A stretch of DNA of 64,000 nt from Arthrobacter sp. S41 (GCF_004320535.1 NZ_SIHY01000001.1:992001-1056000); one strand, 5' to 3'; shown: positions 27,501-36,900, counted from the first letter of the stretch. Notes: a model not told the origin generated them from the letters alone. Program-made: numbers and translations.

Positions 27501-27529
27501 ATCAATGATCGTGAGGATACGTCTGGCAT
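24503..27529 (-). CDS. glnE: Glutamine synthetase adenylyltransferase/adenylyl-removing enzyme
   Basis: About 1008 aa bifunctional enzyme that adds and removes AMP on the regulatory tyrosine of GlnA, tuning it to nitrogen status. Two nucleotidyltransferase domains are visible: the N-terminal adenylyl-removase with SDVDVIYVHG and the C-terminal adenylylase with GSDADVLFVQ. Each is followed by a helical domain with GPGGLRDVEF or GRGSLSDIEWLVQF. ATG at 27529 or GTG at 27550; neither has a strong ribosome site. Its substrate gene glnA lies 1 kb downstream and glnA2 is directly upstream. Confidence 0.95.
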   Translation of the reverse strand: MPDVSSRSLINAGFSDIERAKKFLQSPELAPIDPKLIVSKMAHAPDPDQSLLLALRLVDRHPEAIKIFSDPETCQGLVRLLGSSSALGEFLIRCPEALETVRTAPSTEFEQATPEHLVESMLASIDAKRTTGGHWVSSFTGAEGRQRLRTSYRKALLALAHRDLGASNPQRILPNVAAELADMAGAALEGALAIARAEAAEQYDAQDVDRVKVSIIGMGKCGARELNYISDVDVIYVHGSAPGIEDDLASAIATVLCGNTARALMVPGPEPMLWEVDANLRPEGKDGALTRTLSSHEAYYRRWAHSWEFQALLKARCIAGVQELGRSYERMVSPMVWSSSERDGFVESVQAMRRRVSDNISKDDIVWQIKLGPGGLRDVEFTVQLLQLVHGRVDRDIQIPTTTLAIHALSHIGYIGREDATNFDDSYRFLRLLEHRIQLSQLRRTHLMPRAESAQRILARSIRGAGDLQPTSPEKLMRRWNETKRMVRSLHERIFYRPLLVSASNLSADDVRLTAESAQARLRALGYLDPKAAMRHIEALTGGVSRRSSLQRQLLPVLLDWFARGVDPDAGLLGFRRLSESLGKTHWFLGMLRDTNAAAERLSHLLSNTRFLTDLLANEPAAAAWLGSDASLAPQSLESLLQQNQSIIHRTKQPESAIRMIRMVRRREFLRVALADGAGLLTVDEVGQALSNIDGAMIDGVLRVLLSADQEKHGEQAVISVIAMGRQGGREIGYGSDADVLFVQRSVPGAPAQAAQEQALRVVTELISWTSKPLKPAIPAEVKLKVDSDLRPEGRQGILVRSIDAYASYYARWAEVWERQALQRARPFAGDAELADDFIALIKPVRYGKGLEESEIRDIRKIKARVESERLPRGADPNRHLKLGRGSLSDIEWLVQFYQLQYAWQHESLRTTSTLKALEELAKIELITEDDAEQLANAWRLATRIRSAEIITSGRSSDVLPSSSRDMEAVARWCGYEPHFGVELEEDYLRATRHARSIFELLFYGFED

Positions 27530-27550
27530 GGTGATTCTTATGTCTTCCAC

Positions 27551-27580
27551 AAATCGCCGCGTGCAAGCACGCGGCGATTT
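27551..27580 (-). terminator. Hairpin between glnA2 and glnE
   Basis: Perfect arms 27551–27564 and 27567–27580. Followed on the minus strand by only three Ts and then at once by the glnE start region, so it may be a leaky terminator or attenuator for glnE. Confidence 0.55.
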
Positions 27581-27582
27581 CT

Positions 27583-28923
27583 CTAGAGGGTACTCAGATT
27601 CTTGGTGAGCTCAAACGGGGTGACTACCTGACGGTATTCTTCCCATTCAGCTTTTTTGTTAGAGATGAAGGAGTTGAAAACCTGCTCGCCGAGGATCTCG
27701 GCCATCAGCTCGGATTCCTCCATCACGCGCAGTGCTTCGTGCAAGCTACCTGGCAGCGGGACGTGCCCTGAGGCGCGACGTTCTGCGGTGGACAGGTTCC
27801 ACACGTCATCTTCGGTTGGCTCCTCCAGCTCATAGCCGTCGCGGATACCCTTCAGACCTGCACCAAGCAGGCAAGCGTAGGCGAGGTATGGGTTGGCTGC
27901 CGAGTCAATGCCACGGTATTCAACGCGAGCGCTCTGACCCTTGCCTGGCTTGTACAGCGGAACGCGTAGCAGTGCCGAACGGTTGTTGTGACCCCACGAG
28001 CGGTGGCTCGGAGCTTCTCCCCCGCCCCACAGGCGCTTGTACGAGTTCACGTACTGGTTGGTCACCGCGGTCATCTCTGGTGCGTGGTGCAAAATACCCG
28101 CAATAAACGAGCGTGCTACGTCAGAGAGCTGGTATTCACGACCGGCTTCGAAGAAGGCATTGCTGTCTCCTTCAAAGAGCGAGAAGTGAGTGTGCATGCC
28201 GCTACCTGGATGTTCTGAGAACGGCTTCGGCATGAAGGTTGCGTGAATGCCCTTTTGCATCGCCATCTCTTTGATGACGGTACGGAAGGTCATGATGTTA
28301 TCTGCAGTCTGCAATGCGTCCGCGTAACGAAGGTCGATTTCGTTCTGGCCTGGGCCGGTCTCGTGGTGCGAGAACTCTACGGAAATACCCAAAGCTTCAA
28401 GCGTCGTTACCGAAGCACGGCGGAAGTCCTGGCCAACGCCATCCGGCACGTGGTCAAAGTAGCCACCGGTGTCGATTGGCTGCGGACGCCCATTGGCGTC
28501 AAGCTGATCGTCCTTGAGGAGGTAAAACTCAATTTCAGGGTGCGTATAGCAGGTGAAGCCCATGTTGGACGCTTCGGTGAGCTGTCGCTTGAGAACCTGA
28601 CGAGGATCCGCGTTGGACGGCTGACCTTCTGGGGTCAGGATGTCGCAGAACATTCGGGAAGTCGGTTCGACTTCACCGCGCCATGGCAAGATCTGGAAGG
28701 TTGATGGATCCGGCTGAAGCAACATGTCGGATTCTGAGATTCGTGACAGGCCGTCAATTGACGAACCGTCGAAGCCCAGACCCTCTTCAAAGGCGTCTTC
28801 AACTTCAGCAGGCGCCAACGCAACGGATTTCAGTGAACCAACTACGTCGGTAAACCACATTCGCACAAATCGAACGTCACGTTCTTCAATGGTGCGCAGC
28901 ACAAATTCCTGCTGACGATCCAT
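27583..28923 (-). CDS. glnA2: Glutamine synthetase-like protein, GlnA2 type
   Basis: 446 aa GSI-alpha-like enzyme. It shares the GS folds: GFDGSSIDGLSRISESD, the ATP/metal segment GSGMHTHFSLF and NNRSALLRVP. The adenylylation tyrosine is absent: the aligned segment reads DDVWNLS in place of DLYELP, so GlnE should not modify it. In actinobacteria GlnA2 accompanies glnE and is dispensable for glutamine synthesis in several species; some homologues act on polyamines, so the substrate is uncertain. Divergent from panB. Confidence 0.9.
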   Translation of the reverse strand: MDRQQEFVLRTIEERDVRFVRMWFTDVVGSLKSVALAPAEVEDAFEEGLGFDGSSIDGLSRISESDMLLQPDPSTFQILPWRGEVEPTSRMFCDILTPEGQPSNADPRQVLKRQLTEASNMGFTCYTHPEIEFYLLKDDQLDANGRPQPIDTGGYFDHVPDGVGQDFRRASVTTLEALGISVEFSHHETGPGQNEIDLRYADALQTADNIMTFRTVIKEMAMQKGIHATFMPKPFSEHPGSGMHTHFSLFEGDSNAFFEAGREYQLSDVARSFIAGILHHAPEMTAVTNQYVNSYKRLWGGGEAPSHRSWGHNNRSALLRVPLYKPGKGQSARVEYRGIDSAANPYLAYACLLGAGLKGIRDGYELEEPTEDDVWNLSTAERRASGHVPLPGSLHEALRVMEESELMAEILGEQVFNSFISNKKAEWEEYRQVVTPFELTKNLSTL

Positions 28924-29060
28924 TATCCACCACCTTTGGATTTCTGATATCCGGACCTGATCACGGCCGGTAAGAAAAATTGACCTGTGGCAACACTATA
29001 TCGGTTCCGGCCGGGCCGATGGACAAGCATCGCCCAGTCCAAGTGCGATAAAGTCATTTT

Positions 29061-29897
29061 ATGCCTCAACCATACCTAGGGAATCCTGATAAAGGCCCGT
29101 CCCGCATCCGAATTCATCACCTTCAGCAGGCAAAAGATCGCGGCGAAAAATTCGCGATGTTAACTGCCTATGACGTAATGATGGCCGAAATTTTTGATTC
29201 AGCAGGAATTGAGATCCTGCTGGTTGGCGATTCTGCAGCAAATACCGTGCTTGGCTACAGTTCAACGTTGCCGATCACGCTGGATGAAATGTTGGTGTTC
29301 ACCAAGGCCGTTGCCAACGGCACCAAACGTGCCATGGTTGTCGCCGATCTGCCTTTCGGAAGTTACGAGCAATCCCCCGCACAGGCCGTCGAGTCCGCAG
29401 TGCGCCTTTTGAAAGAGGGCGGCGCCCACGCCGTGAAGATGGAGGGAACCGCGCAGTACGCTGCACATGTGAAAGCCATGGTCCTCGCTGGCGTTCCGGT
29501 CATCGGTCATATCGGTTTCACCCCGCAAGCAGAGCACGCATTGGGTGGTTACCGCGTACAAGGTCGCGGTGATGCTGTGGAACAGATGAAAACCGATGCA
29601 TTGGCTTTCCAAGACGCTGGAGCTTTTGCCATCCTCATCGAAATGGTGCCAAGTGATGCGGCAGCGCAAGTTGATGCCGCGTTGCGCGTCCCGACCGTCG
29701 GCATTGGCGCCGGTTCAGCCACTACCGGACAGGTATTGGTGTGGCAGGACATGCTGGGCCTAGGTGAGCGACGCACTCCGCGCTTCGTCAAAAAGTATGC
29801 AGATCTTCGCAGCGTAGTTGGACAGGCTGTCAGCGAGTACCACCAGGACGTCCTGAACGGATCATTCCCGTCCGATGAATACGAATTCAAAGAGTAG
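29061..29897 (+). CDS. panB: 3-methyl-2-oxobutanoate hydroxymethyltransferase
   Basis: 278 aa. Makes ketopantoate from alpha-ketoisovalerate and methylene-THF, the first committed step to pantothenate and CoA. Conserved stretches are MLTAYDVMMAEIFDSAG, LLVGDSAANTVLGY, AHAVKMEG, HIGFTPQ and the catalytic Glu in ILIEMVP. The length is normal. Position after glnA2 equals Rv2225 in mycobacteria. No panC or panD in the window. Confidence 0.95.
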   Translation: MPQPYLGNPDKGPSRIRIHHLQQAKDRGEKFAMLTAYDVMMAEIFDSAGIEILLVGDSAANTVLGYSSTLPITLDEMLVFTKAVANGTKRAMVVADLPFGSYEQSPAQAVESAVRLLKEGGAHAVKMEGTAQYAAHVKAMVLAGVPVIGHIGFTPQAEHALGGYRVQGRGDAVEQMKTDALAFQDAGAFAILIEMVPSDAAAQVDAALRVPTVGIGAGSATTGQVLVWQDMLGLGERRTPRFVKKYADLRSVVGQAVSEYHQDVLNGSFPSDEYEFKE

Positions 29898-29930
29898 TAT
29901 CGCGGCCTAGAACTATCTATGCCTAGAACT

Positions 29931-29986
29931 AACTAAGGCGATGGCGGAACAGGTGATTACTCACTTGTTCCGCCACCGCCTTAGTT
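29931..29986. terminator. Bidirectional hairpin between panB and the SPOR-like gene
   Basis: 26-nt arms (29931–29956 and 29961–29986) pair with three mismatches around a TTAC loop. Lies between converging genes. Confidence 0.75.
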
Positions 29987-30020
29987 GTGCACGATCGCTG
30001 CATCCGTTAGGAGCGAACGA

Positions 30021-30215
30021 CTACTGCTCGTCTTCCTCGGATTCGTCCCACGCTTCGTTGCGTGCCTGCACCTTGGTCATAGCAGCTTCGGCTTCGGCAG
30101 CAGTTTCGTAAGGGCCCAACAACTGCGACCAATCAGACTGTGGTCCCTTTTCCACGCTCTTGGTGGAAACGTTGTACCAGTATTGTCCTTCATCAGGGGT
30201 GCCAGCTGAACTCAT
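30021..30215 (-). CDS. Small SPOR-like conserved protein
   Basis: 64 aa, acidic. Conserved actinobacterial small protein with QYWYNVSTKSVEKG, SDWSQLLGPYETAAEAE and a C-terminal VQARNEAWDE. Often annotated as SPOR-domain containing because of the GPY-x-T-x-x-EAE pattern seen in SPOR repeats, but it has no signal peptide or anchor. Function unknown. ATG with AAGGAG upstream. Confidence 0.82.
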   Translation of the reverse strand: MSSAGTPDEGQYWYNVSTKSVEKGPQSDWSQLLGPYETAAEAEAAMTKVQARNEAWDESEEDEQ

Positions 30216-30349
30216 CGCAAACTCCTTAATTCTAGGTTCGTACGTCCACTTACACGTTAGCCCACCAACCAGAAAATAGGTGGAACACCACCTACAAGTT
30301 GGCCAGAAACGCGCCAGGCTAAAACCTGCATGAAGCTAGAATTAGTTTC

Positions 30350-31225
30350 ATGGCTACTGCTGCAACTGCACCAATTGGAAACTTGACCGCTGGCACCGTC
30401 TCCCCCGAGCTTCCGGTGCCCAAACACATCGAACGGCCTGAGTACGTTGGCAAAAAAGAGCCTTCGGAGAACTCCGCTTCAGAAGTGAAGAGCCCCGAGG
30501 TTATCGAACGTATCCGTGTTGCTTCTCGAATTGCGGCTCAAGCTCTTGAAGAAGTTGGTAAGGCCTGCCAGCCCGGAATTACCACCGATGCGCTGGACCG
30601 ACTCGGTCACGAGTTCCTCATGGACCACAACGCTTACCCATCCACCTTGGGTTACCGCGGCTTCCCCAAGTCCCTTTGCTCCTCACTGAACGAAGTCATC
30701 TGCCATGGCATCCCTGATACCACCGTGCTGCAAGATGGTGACATCATCAACATTGATATCACTGCGTACATTGGTGGAGTTCACGGCGATAACAACGCGA
30801 CATTCCTCGTTGGTGACGTTGATGAAGAATCGCGTCTATTGGTAGAACGCACTGAAAATTCACTCAAGCGTGCCATCAAGGCTGTGATGCCAGGACGTGA
30901 AATCAACGTCATTGGCCGCAGTATCGAGACCTACGCCAAGCGGTTTGGCTACGGGGTTGTCAAAGACTTTACCGGCCACGGTGTGGGCGAATCCTTCCAC
31001 TCCGGCCTGATCATCCCGCACTATGATGCGGCTCCTGCCTACAACACGTTGATTGAGCCGGGCATGGTCTTCACCATCGAGCCAATGTTGACCTTGGGCA
31101 CCATTGACTGGGATATGTGGGCCGATGATTGGACTGTCACCACCAAGGACAAGAAGCGCACCGCTCAGTTTGAGCACACGCTGCTGGTGACCGACGACGG
31201 TGCAGAGATCCTAACCCTGCCGTAA
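30350..31225 (+). CDS. map: Type I methionine aminopeptidase
   Basis: 291 aa. Removes initiator methionine from nascent proteins. A 40-residue N-terminal extension precedes the pita-bread fold, as in actinobacterial MetAPs. Metal ligands are visible in [14 protein letters not shown] (two Asp), [11 protein letters not shown] (His), TIEPM (Glu) and QFEHTLLV (Glu). Single-gene unit ended by a perfect hairpin. Confidence 0.95.
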   Translation: MATAATAPIGNLTAGTVSPELPVPKHIERPEYVGKKEPSENSASEVKSPEVIERIRVASRIAAQALEEVGKACQPGITTDALDRLGHEFLMDHNAYPSTLGYRGFPKSLCSSLNEVICHGIPDTTVLQDGDIINIDITAYIGGVHGDNNATFLVGDVDEESRLLVERTENSLKRAIKAVMPGREINVIGRSIETYAKRFGYGVVKDFTGHGVGESFHSGLIIPHYDAAPAYNTLIEPGMVFTIEPMLTLGTIDWDMWADDWTVTTKDKKRTAQFEHTLLVTDDGAEILTLP

Positions 31226-31244
31226 GGTCTCTGTCTAAGAAAAA

Positions 31245-31288
31245 GCGAATGCCGGTATTCAAACCAAGGTTTGAATACCGGCATTCGC
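31245..31288. terminator. Perfect 20-bp bidirectional hairpin between map and nrdR
   Basis: Arms 31245–31264 and 31269–31288 are exact complements with a 4-nt loop; sits between converging genes. Confidence 0.8.
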
Positions 31289-31305
31289 GTTAATAAGCGT
31301 TGAGT

Positions 31306-31794
31306 CTATTCTGCGGTCAATGGACGCTGAGTACCCTGAGGCGTAGTACTTCGTCGATCGCGCAGACGTCCAATGGCGCTTTCGAAGTCCGAGAGCGACT
31401 GGAAGTTGTGATAAACACTGGCAAAGCGCAGGTAAGCCACTTCGTCCAAACGCGAGAGCGGCTCCAAAATTGCAAGCCCAACCTGGTGCGCAGGAATTTC
31501 TGCCGCACCTGAGGTACGCACGGCCTCTTCCACTTCCTGTGCCAGAACGGCAAGGTCGTGGTCAGTAACTGGGCGCCCTTGGCAAGCCTTACGCACACCA
31601 TTGATCACCTTGTTGCGGGAGAACGGTTCCACAGCACCTGACTGCTTAAGAACACTCAAGCTCGCGGTCTCGGTGGTGGTGAAGCGTCGAGAACACGCTG
31701 TGCACTGGCGACGGCGACGGATTGACACGCCGTCGTCAGCAACTCGGCTGTCGACCACGCGGGAATCTGCGTTACGGCAATACGGGCAATTCAT
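31306..31794 (-). CDS. nrdR: Transcriptional repressor NrdR
   Basis: 162 aa. The N-terminal zinc ribbon has Cys3, Cys6, Cys31 and Cys34 (MNCPYC…CTACSRRF). An ATP-cone domain follows ([24 protein letters not shown]). It represses ribonucleotide reductase genes in response to (d)ATP. Targets are not in the window and I saw no clear NrdR box here. It lies 82 nt downstream of hisD. Confidence 0.95.
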   Translation of the reverse strand: MNCPYCRNADSRVVDSRVADDGVSIRRRRQCTACSRRFTTTETASLSVLKQSGAVEPFSRNKVINGVRKACQGRPVTDHDLAVLAQEVEEAVRTSGAAEIPAHQVGLAILEPLSRLDEVAYLRFASVYHNFQSLSDFESAIGRLRDRRSTTPQGTQRPLTAE

Positions 31795-31876
31795 GGCACC
31801 TCCGTCTTTGGCCAGTGAAGCATTCTCGATTACGCGGGCGACGAGAATCCACTCATGTCACCTACAAGTTTAGCGC

Positions 31877-33229
31877 CTAATGAGCGTTTCGTACTGCTAC
31901 CGCGTCACCGTGCGCTGGTAGGTCCTCCGCGTTGGCCAGATTGATCACGTGGGCAGCGACATCGCTCAGCGCGGCCTCGCTGTAATTAATGACCTGAATA
32001 GCTTTTAAGAAGGTATTCACGTTCAGTCCCGATGCGTGGACAGCGGTGCCGTTGGTAGGCAGTACGTGATTCGAACCGGCGCAGTAGTCCCCCAAAGACA
32101 CTGGCGCGTAGGAGCCGACAAATACGGCGCCGGCCGCGGTAATGCGCGCTGCCGTGGCTTGCGGATCCTGCACCATGATTTCGAGGTGTTCGGCCGCGTA
32201 AGCGTTGGCAACTTCAATGCCCTGTTCCAAATCCTTGATCAGGATAATGGCGGACTGGGTTCCCGACAGTGCCTCACGGACTCGCTGCGAGTGCTTGGTG
32301 TTCGCTACCTGGCCTACTAGTTCACCACGAACTGCACTGGCCAACTTTTCGGAATCAGTAATCAATACTGCTGCCGCGTTAGCGTCGTGTTCAGCCTGCG
32401 AGATCATGTCGGCGGCAACAAACTTTGCACTGGCGGTGTCATCAGCCAAGATCGCAATTTCCGTAGGACCAGCCTCGGCGTCGATACCCACAACACCCTT
32501 AACCAGTCGCTTTGCGGTAGCGACAAAAACGTTGCCCGGACCGGAAATCACGTCAACAGGTTCGATACCACCGCGTTGATCATTTTCAACCTCCACACCA
32601 TAGGCGAAAGCCGCAACAGCTTGGGCGCCACCCATTGCGTGAACCTCATCAATGCCCAGTAACTTAGCTGCAGCCAAGATGGTTGGGTGTGGCAAGCCAC
32701 CAAATTCTTTTTGTGGTGGGCTGGCCAAAGCTAGTGAACTAACCCCTGCGGCCTGCGCCGGCACAGTATTCATAATGACTGACGATGGGTACACCGCAAG
32801 ACCACCAGGTACGTAGAGTCCTACACGACGCACAGCAACCCAGCGTTGGGTGACGGTGGCACCATTTGAGTAACCGACCTCGATATCCTGCGGGCGCTGG
32901 GCAGCAGCAAAGACGCGTGCGCGAGCGATGGATTCTTCCAGTGCTTCACGAACCAGAGGATCCAGTTCTGCAAGAGCTCGATCCAGCTCATGCTGTGGCA
33001 CGCGGGTGTGTTCCAGTTCCACATGATCAAAGCGCTTGGCAAGCTCCTTAAGCGTTTCCATGCCACGAGCTCGAACGTCATCGATGATGCCTTGAACCGC
33101 AACGGTTGCCGTCTGCGTGTTCATTTCGGGGCGTGGAAGGTGTGCCTTGAGCTGCGCATAGCTCAGGGTTTCATTGCGCCAGTCGATAGTGGCGAGGTCT
33201 GAAAATTCGGTGTCTTCAATAGTGCTCAC
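31877..33229 (-). CDS. hisD: Histidinol dehydrogenase
   Basis: 450 aa zinc enzyme that oxidises L-histidinol to L-histidine in two NAD-dependent steps. Family segments are YVPGGLAVYPSSVIMN, ISGPGNVFVATAKR, GIDAEAGPTEIAILAD and DYCAGSNHVLPT, which contains zinc-binding residues. The usual hisCBHAF partners are not next to it; nrdR follows and dnaE precedes. GTG start. Confidence 0.95.
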   Translation of the reverse strand: MSTIEDTEFSDLATIDWRNETLSYAQLKAHLPRPEMNTQTATVAVQGIIDDVRARGMETLKELAKRFDHVELEHTRVPQHELDRALAELDPLVREALEESIARARVFAAAQRPQDIEVGYSNGATVTQRWVAVRRVGLYVPGGLAVYPSSVIMNTVPAQAAGVSSLALASPPQKEFGGLPHPTILAAAKLLGIDEVHAMGGAQAVAAFAYGVEVENDQRGGIEPVDVISGPGNVFVATAKRLVKGVVGIDAEAGPTEIAILADDTASAKFVAADMISQAEHDANAAAVLITDSEKLASAVRGELVGQVANTKHSQRVREALSGTQSAIILIKDLEQGIEVANAYAAEHLEIMVQDPQATAARITAAGAVFVGSYAPVSLGDYCAGSNHVLPTNGTAVHASGLNVNTFLKAIQVINYSEAALSDVAAHVINLANAEDLPAHGDAVAVRNAH

Positions 33230-33248
33230 ACATCAAGCTTAACGCCGA

Positions 33249-33286
33249 TGACCGGGCGAGGTTTTATTGATTACCTCACCCGGTCA
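33249..33286 (-). terminator. Hairpin between dnaE and hisD
   Basis: Arms 33249–33262 and 33273–33286 pair with one mismatch. Probably ends dnaE transcription or separates it from hisD. Confidence 0.6.
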
Positions 33287-33298
33287 CTAAAACTGTGC

Positions 33299-36200
33299 TT
33301 ACACGTCCAAACAATGCGGGCCGAGCAGCACCTTGAGGTCCCCAAACAGGGCTGGATTCGGATTAACTCGGAAGTTCATTCCCAGTCGCATCAATGAGGT
33401 ACCGCGGCTACCGGTGAGCTTAACGCGCACTTCGGTATTGCCACTATGGGTGCGAAGTACATCGCCCAGTCGTTGCACCAGTGATTCAGTAGCCTTGTGC
33501 GTTGGAATGCCAATGACCACTGGACCGCCGTTGGCGTCCTCGGAAATTTCCGGGATCATCATCTCTTGTGCGTTGAGCGTGATTGATCCATCATCGCGTC
33601 GCTGGACGCGTCCCTTGATGACCACGAGCAGGTCATCGGCTAGGATCTCGGCAATCGGCTGGTAGGCCTGCCCGAAGAACATCACTTCCATCGAGCCCGA
33701 AAGATCTTCGATTTCACAGCGCGCGTACGGGTTGCCACTCTTCTTGGCAATTCGACGCTGCAATCCGGAAATCATGCCCGCGATGGAAATGATGTGCCCA
33801 TCTTGAGGTCCATCATCAGAAAGTACGTGGGTGACAGGCATATCCGCATATTGGTCAAGCGCTGAGCCCAAACCCTGCAACGGGTGATCAGATACGTATA
33901 GTCCGAGCATGTCACGCTCGTAGGCGAGCTTTTCCTTCTTGTCCCAGTCCGGCAGGTCCGGGATGGCAACATTCATCGATTCTGAAGCTTCGTCAGAACC
34001 CAACGCACTGAAGAGGTCAAACTGGTTGGCTGCTTCGTTGCGCTTCAACTGAATCACCGAGTCGACGGCTTCTTCGTGGATCGCTACCAGGGCTCGACGC
34101 GGATGCTTCAGCGAGTCAAAGGCGCCGGCTTTGATCAGTGATTCAATGGTTCGCTTGTTGCAAACTACTGCTGGAACCTTGCTCAGGAAGTCACTGAAGT
34201 CGTTGTAGTTTCCCTTTTCTTTACGGGCCTCGACGATGCCGGCCACGGCGTTGGTACCAACGTTTCGAATAGCGCCCATACCAAAGCGGATGTCCTTACC
34301 CACTGGGGTAAAGTTCAGCGCCGATTCGTTAACATCCGGTGGCAAAACGGTGATGCCGATGTGGCGACATTCGTTCAGGTACAGCGCAAGCTTGTCTTTG
34401 TCGTCACCAACCGAGGTCAGCAGCGCCGCCATGTATTCGGCAGGGTAATGCGCTTTGAGGTATGCGGTCCAGTAGGAAACCACACCATAGGCGGCCGAGT
34501 GGGCTTTGTTGAAGGCGTAGTCCGAGAATGGAAGCAGAATATCCCACAGCGTCTTCACCGCAGCGTCGGAATACCCGTTGTCGTTCATACCCTGTTTGAA
34601 GCCTGCAAACTGCTTATCCAGTTCAGACTTCTTCTTTTTACCCATGGCACGGCGCAAAATATCTGCCTGACCCAGGGAGTACCCGGCCAGCTTCTGCGCG
34701 ATCGCCATAACCTGCTCTTGGTAAACGATCAGGCCATAGGTTCCACCGAGGATATCGGCCAGTGGCTCTTCAAGCTCAGGGTGGATCGGGGTAACTTCCT
34801 GCAGACCCGTTTTGCGCAAGGCATAGTTGGTGTGCGAGTTAGCACCCATGGGGCCTGGACGGTAAAGCGCGATAACTGCGGAGATGTCTTCAAAGTTATC
34901 CGGGCGCATCATTTTCAGCAGCGAGCGCATCGGACCGCCATCAAGCTGGAACACGCCTAGCGTGTCACCGCGAGCTAGCAGGTTATAAGCCTCGACATCT
35001 TCAATGCCCAGGGTTTCCAGATCGATTTCGTCGCCGGTGTTGTACCGGACGTTTTCCAAAGCATCGGAAATGATGGTGAGGTTACGCAGACCCAAGAAGT
35101 CCATCTTGATCAGGCCTAGGCCTTCACAGGTTGGGTAATCGAACTGCGTGATGACCTGTCCGTCTTGGATACGGCGCATAATTGGGACCACATCAATGAT
35201 GGGATCAGAACTCATGATGACGCCGGCCGCGTGCACGCCCCATTGTCGCTTTAGACCTTCAAGGCCCTTGGCAGTTTCAAAGACGCGGGCAGCTTCCGGG
35301 TCATTAGCGACCAGGTTACGGAAATCCCCAGCTTCGGAATAACGCTTAGCTTCGGGGTTTTCAATATCGTTCAGGGCAATATCCTTGGCCATCACCGCTG
35401 GCGGTAGGGCCTTGGTTAGGGTTTCACCCATGCTGAAGGGATAGCCCAGCACACGCGAGGAATCCTTCAGCGCCTGTTTGGTCTTGATCGAACCATAGGT
35501 AACGATCATGGATACACGTTCATCGCCATACTTCTCGGTCACGTACTTGATGACCTCAGAACGGCGGCGATCATCGAAGTCGACGTCGAAGTCGGGCATG
35601 GAAACACGTTCAGGGTTCAAGAAACGCTCGAAGATCAAACCATGGACCAGTGGGTCCAAGTCCGTAATACGCATAGCGTAAGCAACCATCGAACCTGCAC
35701 CAGAACCACGTCCTGGACCAACGCGAATTCCGTTGCTCTTGGACCAGTTGATGAAGTCCGCAACAACCAGGAAGTAACCCGGGAAACCCATCTTGATGAT
35801 GACATCAAGCTCGTAGTCCGCCTGCTTGCGTGAAGCTTCGGGAATTCCGTCCGGGTACCGGTAGTGAAGACCCCTGTCGACTTCCTTGATCAGCCAGCTG
35901 GTTTCATCCTCGCCTGGCGGGCAAGGGAACTTTGGCATGTAGTTGGCGTTGGTATCAAAGTCGACTTCAACGCGGTCTGCGATAGCTAGGGTGTTGTCAC
36001 AGGCTTCGGGGAATTCCTTGAAAAGTTCGCGCATTTCTCGCGCACTCTTGAGGTAGTAGCCGGTGCCGGAGAACGCAAAGCGGCTACCGCCTTGATCATA
36101 GGTCGGCTCATCAAGGGTCGAGCCCGAGTTGATGGCCAGCAAGGCTTCGTGAGCCTTAGCGTCTTCTTCATGGGTGTAGTGCAGGTCGTTGGTGGCAACG

Positions 36201-36862
36201 AGCGGAATGTCCAGTTCTTTGGCAAGACGAAGCAAATCCTTGGTAATGCGCCGCTCGATTTCCAGCCCGTGGTCCATGATCTCGCAGAAGTAGTTCTCTT
36301 TACCAAAAAGATCTTGCAGCTCAGCAGCTGCAGCTTTGGCTGCGTCGTACTGGCCCAGACGCAATTTGGTTTGCACTTCACCCGAAGGGCAACCGGTGGT
36401 GGCGATAATGCCTTCGTGGTGTTCGTTGAGAAGCTCTCGATCCCAGCGTGGGTATTTACCAAATACGGAGTCTAGCGATGCCCGCGATGAACCTTTAAAG
36501 AGGTTGTTCATGCCTACGTTGTTATAGGACAGGAGCGTCATGTGGTTATACAGACCACCACCGGAAACGTCGTCGCCTTTTTGCGACTCGTCGGTACGCC
36601 ACTTCACACGGGTTTTATCGTTACGGGCAGTGCCCGGAGTGACATACGCTTCGACGCCAATGATGGGCTTGACCCCAGCGCCGGTGGCTTGCCTCCAGAA
36701 GTCGAAGGCCCCGAAGAGATAGCCGTGATCCGTAATCGCCAGGGACTCCATGCCTTGACGATTAGCCTCAGCAAAAAGTTCGCCGAGTCGGGCAGCACCG
36801 TCCAGCATGGAATATTCGGTGTGGGTATGAAGATGAACAAATCCGTCGCGTGTAGCACTCAC
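33299..36862 (-). CDS. dnaE: DNA polymerase III alpha subunit
   Basis: 1187 aa replicative polymerase. An N-terminal PHP domain (HLHTHTEYSMLDGAARL) is followed by the polymerase core with catalytic aspartates in PDFDVDFDDRR near residue 424, a helix-hairpin-helix region and an OB-fold near the C-terminus (ISIAGMISGLQ). Length and domain order fit DnaE1, the essential replicase, rather than the shorter DnaE2/ImuC. GTG start. Confidence 0.96.
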   Translation of the reverse strand: MSATRDGFVHLHTHTEYSMLDGAARLGELFAEANRQGMESLAITDHGYLFGAFDFWRQATGAGVKPIIGVEAYVTPGTARNDKTRVKWRTDESQKGDDVSGGGLYNHMTLLSYNNVGMNNLFKGSSRASLDSVFGKYPRWDRELLNEHHEGIIATTGCPSGEVQTKLRLGQYDAAKAAAAELQDLFGKENYFCEIMDHGLEIERRITKDLLRLAKELDIPLVATNDLHYTHEEDAKAHEALLAINSGSTLDEPTYDQGGSRFAFSGTGYYLKSAREMRELFKEFPEACDNTLAIADRVEVDFDTNANYMPKFPCPPGEDETSWLIKEVDRGLHYRYPDGIPEASRKQADYELDVIIKMGFPGYFLVVADFINWSKSNGIRVGPGRGSGAGSMVAYAMRITDLDPLVHGLIFERFLNPERVSMPDFDVDFDDRRRSEVIKYVTEKYGDERVSMIVTYGSIKTKQALKDSSRVLGYPFSMGETLTKALPPAVMAKDIALNDIENPEAKRYSEAGDFRNLVANDPEAARVFETAKGLEGLKRQWGVHAAGVIMSSDPIIDVVPIMRRIQDGQVITQFDYPTCEGLGLIKMDFLGLRNLTIISDALENVRYNTGDEIDLETLGIEDVEAYNLLARGDTLGVFQLDGGPMRSLLKMMRPDNFEDISAVIALYRPGPMGANSHTNYALRKTGLQEVTPIHPELEEPLADILGGTYGLIVYQEQVMAIAQKLAGYSLGQADILRRAMGKKKKSELDKQFAGFKQGMNDNGYSDAAVKTLWDILLPFSDYAFNKAHSAAYGVVSYWTAYLKAHYPAEYMAALLTSVGDDKDKLALYLNECRHIGITVLPPDVNESALNFTPVGKDIRFGMGAIRNVGTNAVAGIVEARKEKGNYNDFSDFLSKVPAVVCNKRTIESLIKAGAFDSLKHPRRALVAIHEEAVDSVIQLKRNEAANQFDLFSALGSDEASESMNVAIPDLPDWDKKEKLAYERDMLGLYVSDHPLQGLGSALDQYADMPVTHVLSDDGPQDGHIISIAGMISGLQRRIAKKSGNPYARCEIEDLSGSMEVMFFGQAYQPIAEILADDLLVVIKGRVQRRDDGSITLNAQEMMIPEISEDANGGPVVIGIPTHKATESLVQRLGDVLRTHSGNTEVRVKLTGSRGTSLMRLGMNFRVNPNPALFGDLKVLLGPHCLDV

Positions 36863-36900
36863 CCAAACAGTCTAACGACTCTTCGGGACCCTTTGGGTCA

